Below are positions 16,447-24,011 of a stretch of 64,000 nucleotides of DNA, one piece after another. Position 1 is the stretch's first letter, and the number at the start of each line of letters is the position of its first letter. Where the stretch lies: contig NZ_SMKT01000030.1 of the NCBI RefSeq assembly GCF_004348735.1, forward strand, positions 1-64,000, in the 5' to 3' direction. A program made the position numbers and the translations under genes. The notes under the pieces are model-generated. The model was not told where the DNA came from and did not search any database. It saw nothing but the letters and a program-made list of their open reading frames with translations. This stretch comes from Actinomadura sp. KC06. Its GTDB lineage: Bacteria > Actinomycetota > Actinomycetes > Streptosporangiales > Streptosporangiaceae.

Positions 16447-17409
16447 ATGAGACAGGCGACCACACGGATCACCCAAGGCGGTGCGGTCATCGCCGCCGCC
16501 GGGCTGATCACGATCGGACTCGGCGCGGCGCCCGCGCTCGCCGCAGGCCCGGCCACCACCGTCACCCCGGCGACCGGGGCCGATCCCGCCGGGCAGGACC
16601 TCGCCGTCCAAGGCAGCGGGTTCGACCCCGCCGCCAACGGCGGCCTCGGCGTCTACGTCGTGTTCGGGCCGAAGGTCCCCGACTACTGGACGAACGCGGG
16701 CGCCTTCCAGGCGTCCAAGTGGGTGCACAAGAACGGCGCCGGAGAGAACAAGCTCAACGCCGACGGCACCTTCGCCCTCACCCTCCCGGGCGTCAAGGCC
16801 AAGTACACCGACGGCAGCGGCAAGGCCGTCGACTGCCTGACGACGCAGTGCTACGTCATCACGATGGCGGCGCACGGCTCGGCGGACCGCAGCCAGGACA
16901 CCTTCACGCCGGTCACATTCGTCGGAGGCGAAAACCCGGGCCCAGGCGGCCCTGACCCGGTGGGCAAGGGCGAGCAGAAGCTGTCCGCGAAGGTGAACAA
17001 CGGCGCCCTCACCCTCTCCCTGGACGGCGACTCGGCCCAGCTCAGCACGGTCGCGCCGGGACAGCACTCCACAGGGGCGCTGCGCACCGCCACGGTCACC
17101 GACGCGCGCGGCACCCAGGCGGGCTGGAGCCTGGTCGGGGAGGTGACCGACTTCAGCCACGCGCAGGGCGCGACGATCCCGAAGGCCAACCTCGCGTGGA
17201 GCCCGACCGCGCAGGTCGTGGACGACGGCTCGCAGGGCGCGGTCACGCCGGGCACGGCGGGCCCGCTCGGGACGGCCCGGACGCTGGCGTCGTCCGCCGC
17301 CGGGAGCAGCGGCGGCGTGTTCCAGGCGGGCGCCGGGCTGGACCTCGGCGTCCCGGCCGGGACCTCGCCCGGCGACTACACCGCGACCCTCACCCTGACC
17401 CTTTCCTAA
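16447..17409 (+). CDS. Secreted heme-locus domain fused to a WxL-like domain
   Basis: A 320-residue exported protein. A signal peptide ends near ALAA (residue 33). The N-terminal half is the third copy of the locus domain (VQGSGFDPAANGGLGVYVVFG, KWVHKNG, VDCLTTQCYVITMAAHGSAD, SQDTFTPVTF). After a GENPGPGGPDP hinge the C-terminal half has features of a WxL surface-binding domain: TVTDARGTQAGWSLVGEVTDF, with WSL as first motif, and the final YTATLTLTLS, with LTL where WTL is usual. Unlike its paralogs it has no transmembrane anchor, consistent with non-covalent wall attachment. ATG at 16447 has a GAGAGGAAG site and an iron box upstream. The DUF916-like partner lies next. Confidence 0.82.
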   Translation: MRQATTRITQGGAVIAAAGLITIGLGAAPALAAGPATTVTPATGADPAGQDLAVQGSGFDPAANGGLGVYVVFGPKVPDYWTNAGAFQASKWVHKNGAGENKLNADGTFALTLPGVKAKYTDGSGKAVDCLTTQCYVITMAAHGSADRSQDTFTPVTFVGGENPGPGGPDPVGKGEQKLSAKVNNGALTLSLDGDSAQLSTVAPGQHSTGALRTATVTDARGTQAGWSLVGEVTDFSHAQGATIPKANLAWSPTAQVVDDGSQGAVTPGTAGPLGTARTLASSAAGSSGGVFQAGAGLDLGVPAGTSPGDYTATLTLTLS

Positions 17410-17417
17410 GAGGCGGA

Positions 17418-17454
17418 GGCGGGGTGGGAATGGTCGAAGCATCCCCACCCCGCC
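17418..17454 (+). terminator. Strong hairpin between the WxL-like and DUF916-like genes
   Basis: Arms GGCGGGGTGGG (17418-17428) and CCCACCCCGCC (17444-17454) pair perfectly around a 15-base loop that can add an ATG/CAT inner stem. It begins 8 bases after the stop of the WxL-like gene. It could terminate most transcripts so that the DUF916-like gene and the HTH fusion are expressed by read-through at a lower level, or protect the upstream mRNA. Confidence 0.75.
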
Positions 17455-17482
17455 CGGACAGAGAGTACGCGGAGCGAAGCAG

Positions 17483-18460
17483 ATGAAAGCATTCCGTGGC
17501 GGGGCGATCCTGGTGGCGGTGCTGCTGCTCGCGGCCCCCCTCGCCGCTCCGGCGCCTGCCACCGCGCATGCTGGGGCTCCGGCGCCGGGCGGGCTCGCGT
17601 GGTCGGTCAAGCCGTCCGGGGCGAACGGCCAGGCCCGGCGCGACTTCTTCGTGTACACGCTCTCGCCGGGTCAGCGCGTCCGTGACAGTGTCGTGATCAG
17701 CAACCTGAGCGACCGCCCGCTGACGTTCCGCGTGTACGCCACGGACGCCTTCAACACCTCCGACGGCTCGTTCGCGCTCCTCACCGCCGACCGGCAGGCC
17801 ACGGGCGTCGGCACCTGGATCTCCATCCCGGGCGCGCCCGCCCGGACCGTCGGACCGGGCAAATCCGCGCGCGTGCCGTTCACGTTGACAGTGCCCTCGG
17901 AAGCCACTCCCGGCGACCACTCCGGCGGGGTGATCGCCGCCGTCACCGAGCAGACGACCGGCGCGCAGGGGCAGCGCGTCAACGTCGACCGCCGCGTCGC
18001 CGCCCGCGTCTACGCCCGCGTCAACGGGGCGCTCTCATCGTCCTTGCAGGTGGAGTCGCTGACGGTCGCGCCGGAGAGCGCGTGGCTCGGGACGGGGAGC
18101 GTCCTGGTCACCTACCGGGTCCGCAACGCGGGCAACGTGCGGCTCGCCGCGACGACGCGGATCGGCGTGAGCGGCCCGTTCGGCATCGGGCTCGGACGCG
18201 CCGCCACCCGGCGGGTGCCCGAACTGCTGCCCGGCAACGCCTACACGTTCACCGACCGCGTCCGGGGCGTGTTCCCCGCCGGGCCGCTCACCGCGACGCT
18301 CAAGCTGACCCCGCTCGACGCGATGGCCGCCGCGCCGGGCGCGGCGCGCCCGACCGTCCGCACCGCCGGATGGTGGGCCGCGCCGTGGACGGTCATGGGC
18401 GTGGTCGTGATCGCCGTCGCCGCCCTGCTCGTGCTGCGCCGCCGCAGGACGCGGTCATGA
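17483..18460 (+). CDS. DUF916-like (WxL-protein-binding type) membrane-anchored surface protein
   Basis: A 325-residue exported protein. A signal peptide ends near residue 29 (ATAHA). The next 110 residues fit the DUF916/WxL-interacting-protein fold: WSVKPSG, RDFFVYTLSPGQRVRDSVVI and NLSDRPLTFRVYATDAFNTS, followed by GTWISIPG. A second Ig-like part is PGDHSGGVIAAVTEQ and VTYRVRNAGNVRLAATTRI. A transmembrane helix (about 297-318) and a RRRRTRS stop-transfer tail close the protein. In Firmicutes, DUF916 proteins anchor WxL proteins to the surface, so pairing with the upstream WxL-like gene is meaningful. It overlaps the next gene by ATGA. Confidence 0.85.
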   Translation: MKAFRGGAILVAVLLLAAPLAAPAPATAHAGAPAPGGLAWSVKPSGANGQARRDFFVYTLSPGQRVRDSVVISNLSDRPLTFRVYATDAFNTSDGSFALLTADRQATGVGTWISIPGAPARTVGPGKSARVPFTLTVPSEATPGDHSGGVIAAVTEQTTGAQGQRVNVDRRVAARVYARVNGALSSSLQVESLTVAPESAWLGTGSVLVTYRVRNAGNVRLAATTRIGVSGPFGIGLGRAATRRVPELLPGNAYTFTDRVRGVFPAGPLTATLKLTPLDAMAAAPGAARPTVRTAGWWAAPWTVMGVVVIAVAALLVLRRRRTRS

Positions 18461-19611
18461 AGGCGCTCCTGGCCGGGACGTTCGCGCTCCCGTCCCTCCT
18501 CTTCGGCGCGCCCGGGCCGTCCGTCGAGATCGACCGCGCCGAGGCGAAGCCGGGGGACACCGTCACCGTCGACCTCGCCGCCTGGCCCGCCGGGAACGTG
18601 CTGATCGAGCTGTGCGGCAACGGCGGCGAGCGCGGCTCCGCCGACTGCGCGGTGGCCGCCGCGGCGACCACGTTCGTGACCGGGCAGGGCCGCGGCACCG
18701 CGATGATCACGGTCGTGAAACCGCCGATCGGCTGCCCCTGCGTCGTGTCGGCCCGCCCGGTCAGCGGCGGGCGGGCGCGTACCGTCCCGCTGAAGATCGA
18801 GGGCGTGCCGGTGCTCACGGCGGCGCAGCGGCGCACCGTGTCGGCGGGTCCGGCGCGGGACCTCACCGTGTCGGGGGTTCGGGTGAGCGGGGGCGGGCCG
18901 TCCGCCGCGTGGTTCGCCGGGCCCGCCGAGCGGACGGTGACGTTCACCGTCCGCAACACCGGGGCCGCGCCCGTCACCGACCCGCCGCTCACCCTGGCGG
19001 CCGGACGCGGCGCCGAGCCGACCGGCATCCTGGACGCCCCCAAGATCGGGACGCTCGCCCCCGGCGAGGAACGCACCTACGAGGTCGACGTGACGCTGCC
19101 CGGTCCCGCGTTCGGCCGGTACACGGTCGTGGGGGAGCTGACCGGCGTCGACCGCCCAGCTCGGTTCACGGCGCACACGTCCTCGTACCCGTGGGCGCTT
19201 CCCGCGCTGCTCGCGCTGGCCGTCCCGGCGACCGTGGTCAGGGAACTCACGAGCAAGCGCAGACCCGTCCGCCGCCCGGTCCCTGCCGAGCCCGTCGCGC
19301 GGACGGCGGCCGGCATGAACGAGATCGTCGCCGCGAACATCCGGCAGTGGCGCCTCGTCCGCGACCTGCCCAGGACGGCGCTCGCAGAGAAGCTGACCTC
19401 GCTCACCGGCACCGCCTGGACGGCCGACCAGATCGAGCGCGCGGAGACCTTCACACCGCCCCGCCGGTTCGACGCCGACGAACTGCACGCGTTCAGCCGC
19501 GCCCTGGACGTCCCGCTCCCCGCTCTCTTCCTCTCACCGACCGGATACAAAATTTTCCGTGCGGATGTGGAGGCGGATGTAGAGGACGCGGGCACGGCTC
19601 CGACCATCTGA
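18457..19611 (+). CDS. Ig-like ectodomain, transmembrane helix and cytoplasmic XRE-type HTH in one protein
   Basis: A 384-residue single-frame fusion. The short signal-like N-terminus (about 1-18) is followed by an exported region with Cys pairs (ELCGNGGERGSADC; GCPCVV) and a CARDB/Ig-like part (RTVTFTVRNTGAAPVTDPPLTL). A transmembrane helix (WALPALLALAVPATVV, about 243-262) and a basic stop-transfer stretch (SKRRPVRRPV) come next. From residue 287 (MNEIVAANIRQWRLVRDLPR) there is a helix-turn-helix domain with DQIERAE and LHAFSRALDVPLPALF, as in XRE/Cro-type regulators. No stop separates the parts. The layout suggests a membrane-tethered one-component regulator or sensor for the surface system. 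It overlaps the DUF916-like gene by ATGA. Confidence 0.82.
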   Translation: MKALLAGTFALPSLLFGAPGPSVEIDRAEAKPGDTVTVDLAAWPAGNVLIELCGNGGERGSADCAVAAAATTFVTGQGRGTAMITVVKPPIGCPCVVSARPVSGGRARTVPLKIEGVPVLTAAQRRTVSAGPARDLTVSGVRVSGGGPSAAWFAGPAERTVTFTVRNTGAAPVTDPPLTLAAGRGAEPTGILDAPKIGTLAPGEERTYEVDVTLPGPAFGRYTVVGELTGVDRPARFTAHTSSYPWALPALLALAVPATVVRELTSKRRPVRRPVPAEPVARTAAGMNEIVAANIRQWRLVRDLPRTALAEKLTSLTGTAWTADQIERAETFTPPRRFDADELHAFSRALDVPLPALFLSPTGYKIFRADVEADVEDAGTAPTI

Positions 19612-19651
19612 TGAGCGGCGCCGGAAGGGCGCCCGGATGGGAGGCACCGAC

Positions 19652-20254
19652 ATGAGCAAGGTCACCTGCGACATCGGCATCTCGGTGGACGGCTACGCCG
19701 CCGGCCCGAACCAGCGCGTGGACGAGCCGATCGGCGACCGCGGCGAGCTGCTGCACCGCTGGATGTTCGAAGAGGCCGAGGCCAACGCCGAGATCATCGA
19801 GTCCGTCACGGACGCGGGCGCGTTCATCATGGGGCGCAACATGTTCACCGCCGGGCGCGGCGAGTGGGACCTGGAGTGGAACGGCTACTGGGGCGAGGAG
19901 CCGCCGTACCACGCGCCGACCTTCGTCCTGACCCACTACCCGCGCGAGCCGGTGCCGATGAAGGGCGGGACCACGTTCCACTTCGTCACCGACGGCATCG
20001 AGGCCGCGCTCGCCCGCGCCCGGGACGCGGCGGGAGACCGCAACGTCTCGATCTGCGGCGGCGCCCACACGGTGAACCAGTACCTGGCGGCGGGCCTGAT
20101 CGACGAGCTGCGCCTGCACATCGCGCCGATGGTCCTCGGCGGCGGCGAGCGGCTGTTCGAGGGGGTCGGCGACATCGGCCTCGAACAGACCGCCGTGTCG
20201 CACAGCGGCCTCGTCACGCACGTCACGTACCGTGCCACGGCGCCGCGCGGATGA
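19652..20254 (+). CDS. Dihydrofolate reductase family protein (RibD C-terminal-like)
   Basis: A 200-residue protein of the bacterial DHFR-like/RibD C-terminal family (YyaP/YwjB type), likely an NADPH-dependent reductase of unknown substrate. Motifs: CDIGISVDGYAAGPNQ at the N-terminus, GAFIMGRNMFTAGRGEW near residue 59, SICGGAHTVNQYLAAGLIDEL near 132 (NADPH glycine loop) and MVLGGGERLFEG near 160. ATG at 19652 has GGGAGG at 19639-19644. Its 3' end overlaps the convergent aldolase gene by 32 bases. It is 40 bases downstream of the HTH fusion but seems unrelated to heme uptake. Confidence 0.9.
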   Translation: MSKVTCDIGISVDGYAAGPNQRVDEPIGDRGELLHRWMFEEAEANAEIIESVTDAGAFIMGRNMFTAGRGEWDLEWNGYWGEEPPYHAPTFVLTHYPREPVPMKGGTTFHFVTDGIEAALARARDAAGDRNVSICGGAHTVNQYLAAGLIDELRLHIAPMVLGGGERLFEGVGDIGLEQTAVSHSGLVTHVTYRATAPRG

Positions 20255-21059
20255 CGCCCAGGAGGCGCGCCACCTCGGCGGCGACGGCGTCGCGGCCCGG
20301 GGCGAGGTAGCGGCGCGGGTCCACCACGGCGGGGTCCGCGGCCAGCCGGCCGCGGACCGCCGCCGTGTAGACCTCGTTCAGGCGGGTCGCGATGTTGATC
20401 TTCGTCATGCCGTGCGCGACGGCGGCGGCGAGCGTTTCGTCCGGCACCCCGGACGAGCCGTGCAGCACCAGCGGCACGGGCACCGCCGCCCGCAGCCGCG
20501 CGATCAGCGCCAGGTCCAGGACGGCGTCGCGGGTGAGCATCGCGTGGGACGTCCCGACCGCGACGGCCAGCGCGTCCACGCCGGTCGCCGCGACATAGCG
20601 GGCCGCCTCGCCGGGGTCGGTGCGGGCGTGAGGGGCGTGCACGCCGTCCTTGCCGCCGACCTCCCCGAGCTCCGCCTCCACCCAGACGCCGTCCGCATGG
20701 CAGCGGGCGGCCACCTCGGCCGTGCTCGCCACGTTCGCGTCATGGCCGAGGCGGGACGCGTCGAACATCACCGACCCGAACCCCAGCGCGACGGCCTCCG
20801 CGACCAGGCCGGACGACGTCGCGTGGTCCAGGTGGACGACGACCGGGACGGCGGCCGCGCGCCCGACCTCCAGCACCGCCCGCCCGATCGGCGCGAGCGC
20901 GCCGTGGTAGGCCGCGCAGTTCTCGCTCACCTGCAGCACCACGGGCGCCCCGGCGCGCTCCGCCCCGGCGACGATCGCCTCCGCGTGCTCCAGCTGGATC
21001 ACGTTGAACGCCCCGAGCCCGCGCCCCCGCGCGGCGGGCCCGGCGACGACGTCACTCAT
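20223..21059 (-). CDS. Class II fructose/tagatose-bisphosphate aldolase
   Basis: A 278-residue Zn-dependent class II aldolase of the GatY/KbaY/Fba type, cleaving tagatose- or fructose-1,6-bisphosphate to DHAP and glyceraldehyde-3-phosphate. Zn and catalytic regions are VVVHLDHATSSG near residue 73, VEAELGEVGGKDG near 128, and LVLHGSSGVPDETLAAAVAHGMTKINIAT near 203. ATG at 21059 overlaps the kinase gene by 8 bases. It is the last gene of the SIS-PfkB-aldolase operon, which points to a tagatose pathway for galactosamine-type sugars rather than glycolysis, although fructose-bisphosphate cannot be excluded. Confidence 0.92.
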   Translation of the reverse strand: MSDVVAGPAARGRGLGAFNVIQLEHAEAIVAGAERAGAPVVLQVSENCAAYHGALAPIGRAVLEVGRAAAVPVVVHLDHATSSGLVAEAVALGFGSVMFDASRLGHDANVASTAEVAARCHADGVWVEAELGEVGGKDGVHAPHARTDPGEAARYVAATGVDALAVAVGTSHAMLTRDAVLDLALIARLRAAVPVPLVLHGSSGVPDETLAAAVAHGMTKINIATRLNEVYTAAVRGRLAADPAVVDPRRYLAPGRDAVAAEVARLLGVIRAAPWHGT

Positions 21060-21975
21060 GGCCGCGAGCGGCATGGCCCTCCCCGGTCCGGACGGCGACA
21101 CGCGAGAGCAGCGCGGGCAGTTCGCCGACGTCGACCTCACCGGCGACGGGGGAGCGGACCGCGCACGCCGCCAGCGCGACCGCGTTCCGGAGCCGCTCCG
21201 GCCAGGGCAGACCTTCCGCCAGGCCCGCGGCGAGACCGGCCGCCAGCGCGTCGCCCGCGCCCGTGGGATTGCCGGGTTCGGGACGGTCCAGAGCCGCGCG
21301 GAGCACGCCGTCCGGGGTCCCGGCGAGGACCCCGTCCGCGCCCAGCGAGACGACGACGGCGGTCGCGCCCGCGTCGCGGAGCGTCCGGATCCCGGCGGCC
21401 GGATCGCCGGTGCCGGTGGCGCGGGCCAGCTCCCCGGCGTTCGGCTTCACCACGGCGGGACGTCCGGCGAGGCCGAGCCGCAGCGGCTCCCCGTCAGCGT
21501 CCAGGATCACCGGGCCGGGGGCGCGGCGGGCCAGCTCGGCGTAGGCGTCCGGCGGGACGCCCGGCGGGAGGCTCCCCGACAGCACCGCCACGGCGGCGTC
21601 ACTGGCCAGCCGCTCGTAGTCGCTGAGGAAGGCGGCCCACTCGTCGCCGGTCACCGCGGGCCCCGGCTCGTTGAAGACCGTGACCTCGTCGCCGACGACG
21701 GTGACCGTCCGGCGCGACTCCCCGGACGCCCGCGTGAACGACGCGGGCACGCCCAGCGAAGCGAGGCCCTCCTCGATCTGCAGCCCGGTGACGCCGCCCA
21801 CCAGCCCGGCGGCCGTCACCTCATGCCCGAGACCGTGCAGGACGCGGGCCACGTTGACGCCCTTGCCGCCCGGCCGCCGGTGCACCGCCGCCACCCGGTT
21901 CACCTCGCCGAACCGGACGTCCGGCACCTCGTAGGTGTCGTCGAGCGCGGCGTTCAGGGTGACGGTGAGGATCAT
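21052..21975 (-). CDS. PfkB family sugar-phosphate kinase (tagatose-6-P kinase / 1-phosphofructokinase type)
   Basis: A 307-residue ribokinase-fold kinase of the LacC/FruK branch. The N-terminal TVTLNAALDDTYEV and RRPGGKGVNVARVLHGLG motifs are typical of hexose-phosphate kinases of this branch, and the C-terminal anion-hole/catalytic motif is NPTGAGDALAAGLAAGL near residue 245 with catalytic Asp in GAGD. It would phosphorylate tagatose-6-phosphate or fructose-1-phosphate to the bisphosphate cleaved by the next gene product. ATG at 21975 overlaps the SIS gene stop by ATGA. Confidence 0.92.
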   Translation of the reverse strand: MILTVTLNAALDDTYEVPDVRFGEVNRVAAVHRRPGGKGVNVARVLHGLGHEVTAAGLVGGVTGLQIEEGLASLGVPASFTRASGESRRTVTVVGDEVTVFNEPGPAVTGDEWAAFLSDYERLASDAAVAVLSGSLPPGVPPDAYAELARRAPGPVILDADGEPLRLGLAGRPAVVKPNAGELARATGTGDPAAGIRTLRDAGATAVVVSLGADGVLAGTPDGVLRAALDRPEPGNPTGAGDALAAGLAAGLAEGLPWPERLRNAVALAACAVRSPVAGEVDVGELPALLSRVAVRTGEGHAARGHE

Positions 21976-22883
21976 GCCCTGTCGTTCCCGATCACAGGGC
22001 CGTCCAGGATCACCGAGCGGGTGAGGTGGCGGGGACGGTCCGGGTCGAGGCCCGCCCCCTCGGCCAGCGCGACCGCCACGCGCTGGACGCGGACGAGCTC
22101 CGCCAGCGGATCGGCGCCGGACGCGCGCAGCAGCCCGCCCGTCGCCCGCACCTCGGCGGCCAGGCCGTCCGGGACCGTCCCGAACATCCACACCGCGCGG
22201 CCGGGGCCGGTGATGCTGATCGGGCCGTGCCGGTACTCCATCGCCGGGTACGCCTCCGTCCAGAACCGGGCGGCCTCCCGCATCTTGAGCGCGGCCTCCT
22301 GCGCGACGCCGGCCGTCCAGCCGCGCCCGAGGAAGGTGAACTGGCGGGCGTCCAGCAGGTCCGGCGGGAGCGGATCGCGGACGGCGGCCTCCGCGTCGGC
22401 GATCGCGCCCGCCACGTCCTCGCCGAGATGGGCGCGCAGCAGGATCAGCTGCGACGTGGCGAACCGCGTCTGGACGACCGACTCCTCGTCCGCGAAGTCC
22501 AGGGCGATCACCTCGTCGGCCCGCGCCGCGACGGGCGCGTCCGGGACGGCGGTGATCGCGGTCGTGCGGACCTTCCCGGCGAGGCGGCCGAGGACGTCGA
22601 GCACCTCGGTCGTCGTCCCGGACCGGGTCAGCGCCAGCACCCGGTCGTAGCGGCGGGCGAGCGGCGCCTCCGAGGCGGCGAACGCGTCGGTCTCGCCGTG
22701 CCCGGCGGCCTCGCGCAGCGAAGCGTACGCCTGCGCCATGAACCACGAGGTCCCGCAGCCGATCACCGCGACCCGCTCGCCGCGTCCGGGGAGCGCGCCC
22801 GCCGCGCCGCCCGCGAGGTGGGCGGCCAGGCGCCAGCACTCCGGCTGGGCGGCGATCTCGACGCTGATCCGGCTGTCGCCCAT
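21972..22883 (-). CDS. SIS-domain sugar isomerase/deaminase (AgaS-like)
   Basis: A 303-residue protein with two SIS domains, like AgaS and the isomerase half of GlmS. The first has VAVIGCGTSWFMAQAYASLRE near residue 38 and LTRSGTTTEVLDVL near 84, the second QFTFLGRGWTAGVAQEAALKMREAARFWTEA near 186 and EYRHGPISI near 219. AgaS-type enzymes deaminate and isomerise galactosamine-6-phosphate to tagatose-6-phosphate, which fits the downstream kinase and aldolase. ATG at 22883 has AGGA just upstream; a GTG at 22901 is possible but would extend into the operator. No N-acetyl-sugar deacetylase or PTS gene is present in the window. Confidence 0.88.
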   Translation of the reverse strand: MGDSRISVEIAAQPECWRLAAHLAGGAAGALPGRGERVAVIGCGTSWFMAQAYASLREAAGHGETDAFAASEAPLARRYDRVLALTRSGTTTEVLDVLGRLAGKVRTTAITAVPDAPVAARADEVIALDFADEESVVQTRFATSQLILLRAHLGEDVAGAIADAEAAVRDPLPPDLLDARQFTFLGRGWTAGVAQEAALKMREAARFWTEAYPAMEYRHGPISITGPGRAVWMFGTVPDGLAAEVRATGGLLRASGADPLAELVRVQRVAVALAEGAGLDPDRPRHLTRSVILDGPVIGNDRA

Positions 22884-22895
22884 GAGTCCTCGCCT

Positions 22896-22943
22896 CTGCA
22901 CGTTTCAGCTCAAAACTCTCCACAATCATTCATAAACGTGCAG
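22896..22943 (-). promoter_or_regulatory. Paired inverted-repeat operator of the amino-sugar operon
   Basis: Perfect 10-base arms CTGCACGTTT (22896-22905) and AAACGTGCAG (22934-22943) face each other across 28 bases that are unusually AT-rich for this genome, starting 13 bases upstream of the SIS start. An inner imperfect dyad TTTCAGCTCAAA (22903-22914) is also present. This looks like a promoter covered by a sugar-responsive repressor (GntR, DeoR or LacI type). No regulator gene is adjacent. Confidence 0.65.
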
Positions 22944-23089
22944 CAAGACACAAGCCATGGAATGTTGCCGGGCTCGCGGACGGGTAGGACAGCGGTCGCG
23001 GATTGCGACATCCCCGCTACCCCCTATCATGGCGGCTCCCGGATCCCGCCAATCCGGCAGCGTCGTACCAACCTGGAGCTGTTACCCGC

Positions 23090-24007
23090 ATGACCAGGCA
23101 AGAGACCGCGCCCCCCGCGCCCCCCGCCGCCCTCGAAGACGTCAAAGGATGGTTCCCCAAGATCGACCAGATGCTGTTCACCTGGTTCCTGGAGCGCCAG
23201 GAGCGCCTCGGGGAGACCGGCGACCTGGTGGAGCTCGGCTCCTACCTCGGCAAGAGCGCGATCCTCATGGGCCGCCACCGGCGCGACGGCGAGAGGTTCA
23301 CCGTCTGCGACCTCTTCGACTCCGAGGCCCCGGACGACTCCAACCAGGCCGAGATGAACGGGTCGTACGCCACCCTGACCCGCACCGCCTTCGAGTCCAA
23401 CTACCGCGCCTTCCACGACCGGCTGCCCGAGATCATCCAGGCGCCGACGTCGGTGATCCTCGACCACGTCGAGCCCGAGACCTGCCGCTTCGTGCACGTC
23501 GACGCGTCCCACCTCTACGAGCACGTGGCCGGCGACATCCAGGCCGCGCACGTCATGCTGCCCGCCGGCGGCATCATCGTGTGCGACGACTACCGGTCCG
23601 AGCACACCCCCGGCGTCTCCGCCGCCGTCTGGGAGGCGGTGGCCGTGGACGGGCTGCGCCCGATCTGCGTCACCACCCAGAAGCTCTACGGCACCTGGGG
23701 CGACGTCGGAACGGTGCAGGACGAGCTGCTGGAGTGGCTGGCGGCGCAGGACAACGTCTGGCACGAGGTCCAGCAGGTCGCCGGACGCCGCCTCCTCCGC
23801 GTCAAGGGGAGGTGGGCGCCGTCGAGCGAGGTCCAGCGGCTGAAGGAGCGGCTCGCCAAGTCACAGGACAAGCTGGCCCGCACGGAGGACCGCCTCGCCC
23901 GCGCACGCGACGAGCTCGCCTCCGTCCGCAACTCGGTCAGCTTCAAGGTCGGCCGGTCGGTCACCGCGCTGCCCCGAGCCGTCCGCCGCCGGAACCCCGG
24001 CTCGTAG
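23090..24007 (+). CDS. Class I SAM methyltransferase (Methyltransf_24 type) with C-terminal coiled coil
   Basis: A 305-residue protein. The SAM-binding motif DLVELGSYLGKSAILMGRH is near residue 45, acidic motif FTVCDLFDSEAPDDSN near 72, and RFVHVDASHLYEHVAGDI near 134 followed by LPAGGIIVCDDY, as in CmcI/rhamnosyl O-methyltransferase-like enzymes of the Methyltransf_24 group. From about residue 247 a heptad-rich coiled coil (VQRLKERLAKSQDKLARTED) is followed by the SFKVGRSVTALPRAVRR tail common in glycan-modifying enzymes. It may methylate a surface sugar. The start at 23090 has GGAG 11 bases upstream. It is divergent from the amino-sugar operon. Confidence 0.85.
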   Translation: MTRQETAPPAPPAALEDVKGWFPKIDQMLFTWFLERQERLGETGDLVELGSYLGKSAILMGRHRRDGERFTVCDLFDSEAPDDSNQAEMNGSYATLTRTAFESNYRAFHDRLPEIIQAPTSVILDHVEPETCRFVHVDASHLYEHVAGDIQAAHVMLPAGGIIVCDDYRSEHTPGVSAAVWEAVAVDGLRPICVTTQKLYGTWGDVGTVQDELLEWLAAQDNVWHEVQQVAGRRLLRVKGRWAPSSEVQRLKERLAKSQDKLARTEDRLARARDELASVRNSVSFKVGRSVTALPRAVRRRNPGS

Positions 24008-24011
24008 CGGC

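Noticed and set aside
14745..17409. Enediyne apoprotein (neocarzinostatin-like) genes of an antibiotic cluster
   Set aside because: The GSGF Ig-like pattern is similar, but there are no enediyne PKS genes, and iron boxes plus hmuTUV indicate a heme/iron locus.
18457..19611. Two separate genes (surface protein and a free XRE regulator starting at 19315)
   Set aside because: There is no stop codon between the parts and no ribosome binding site before the ATG at 19315; a single fusion is the simplest reading, though an internal start cannot be excluded.
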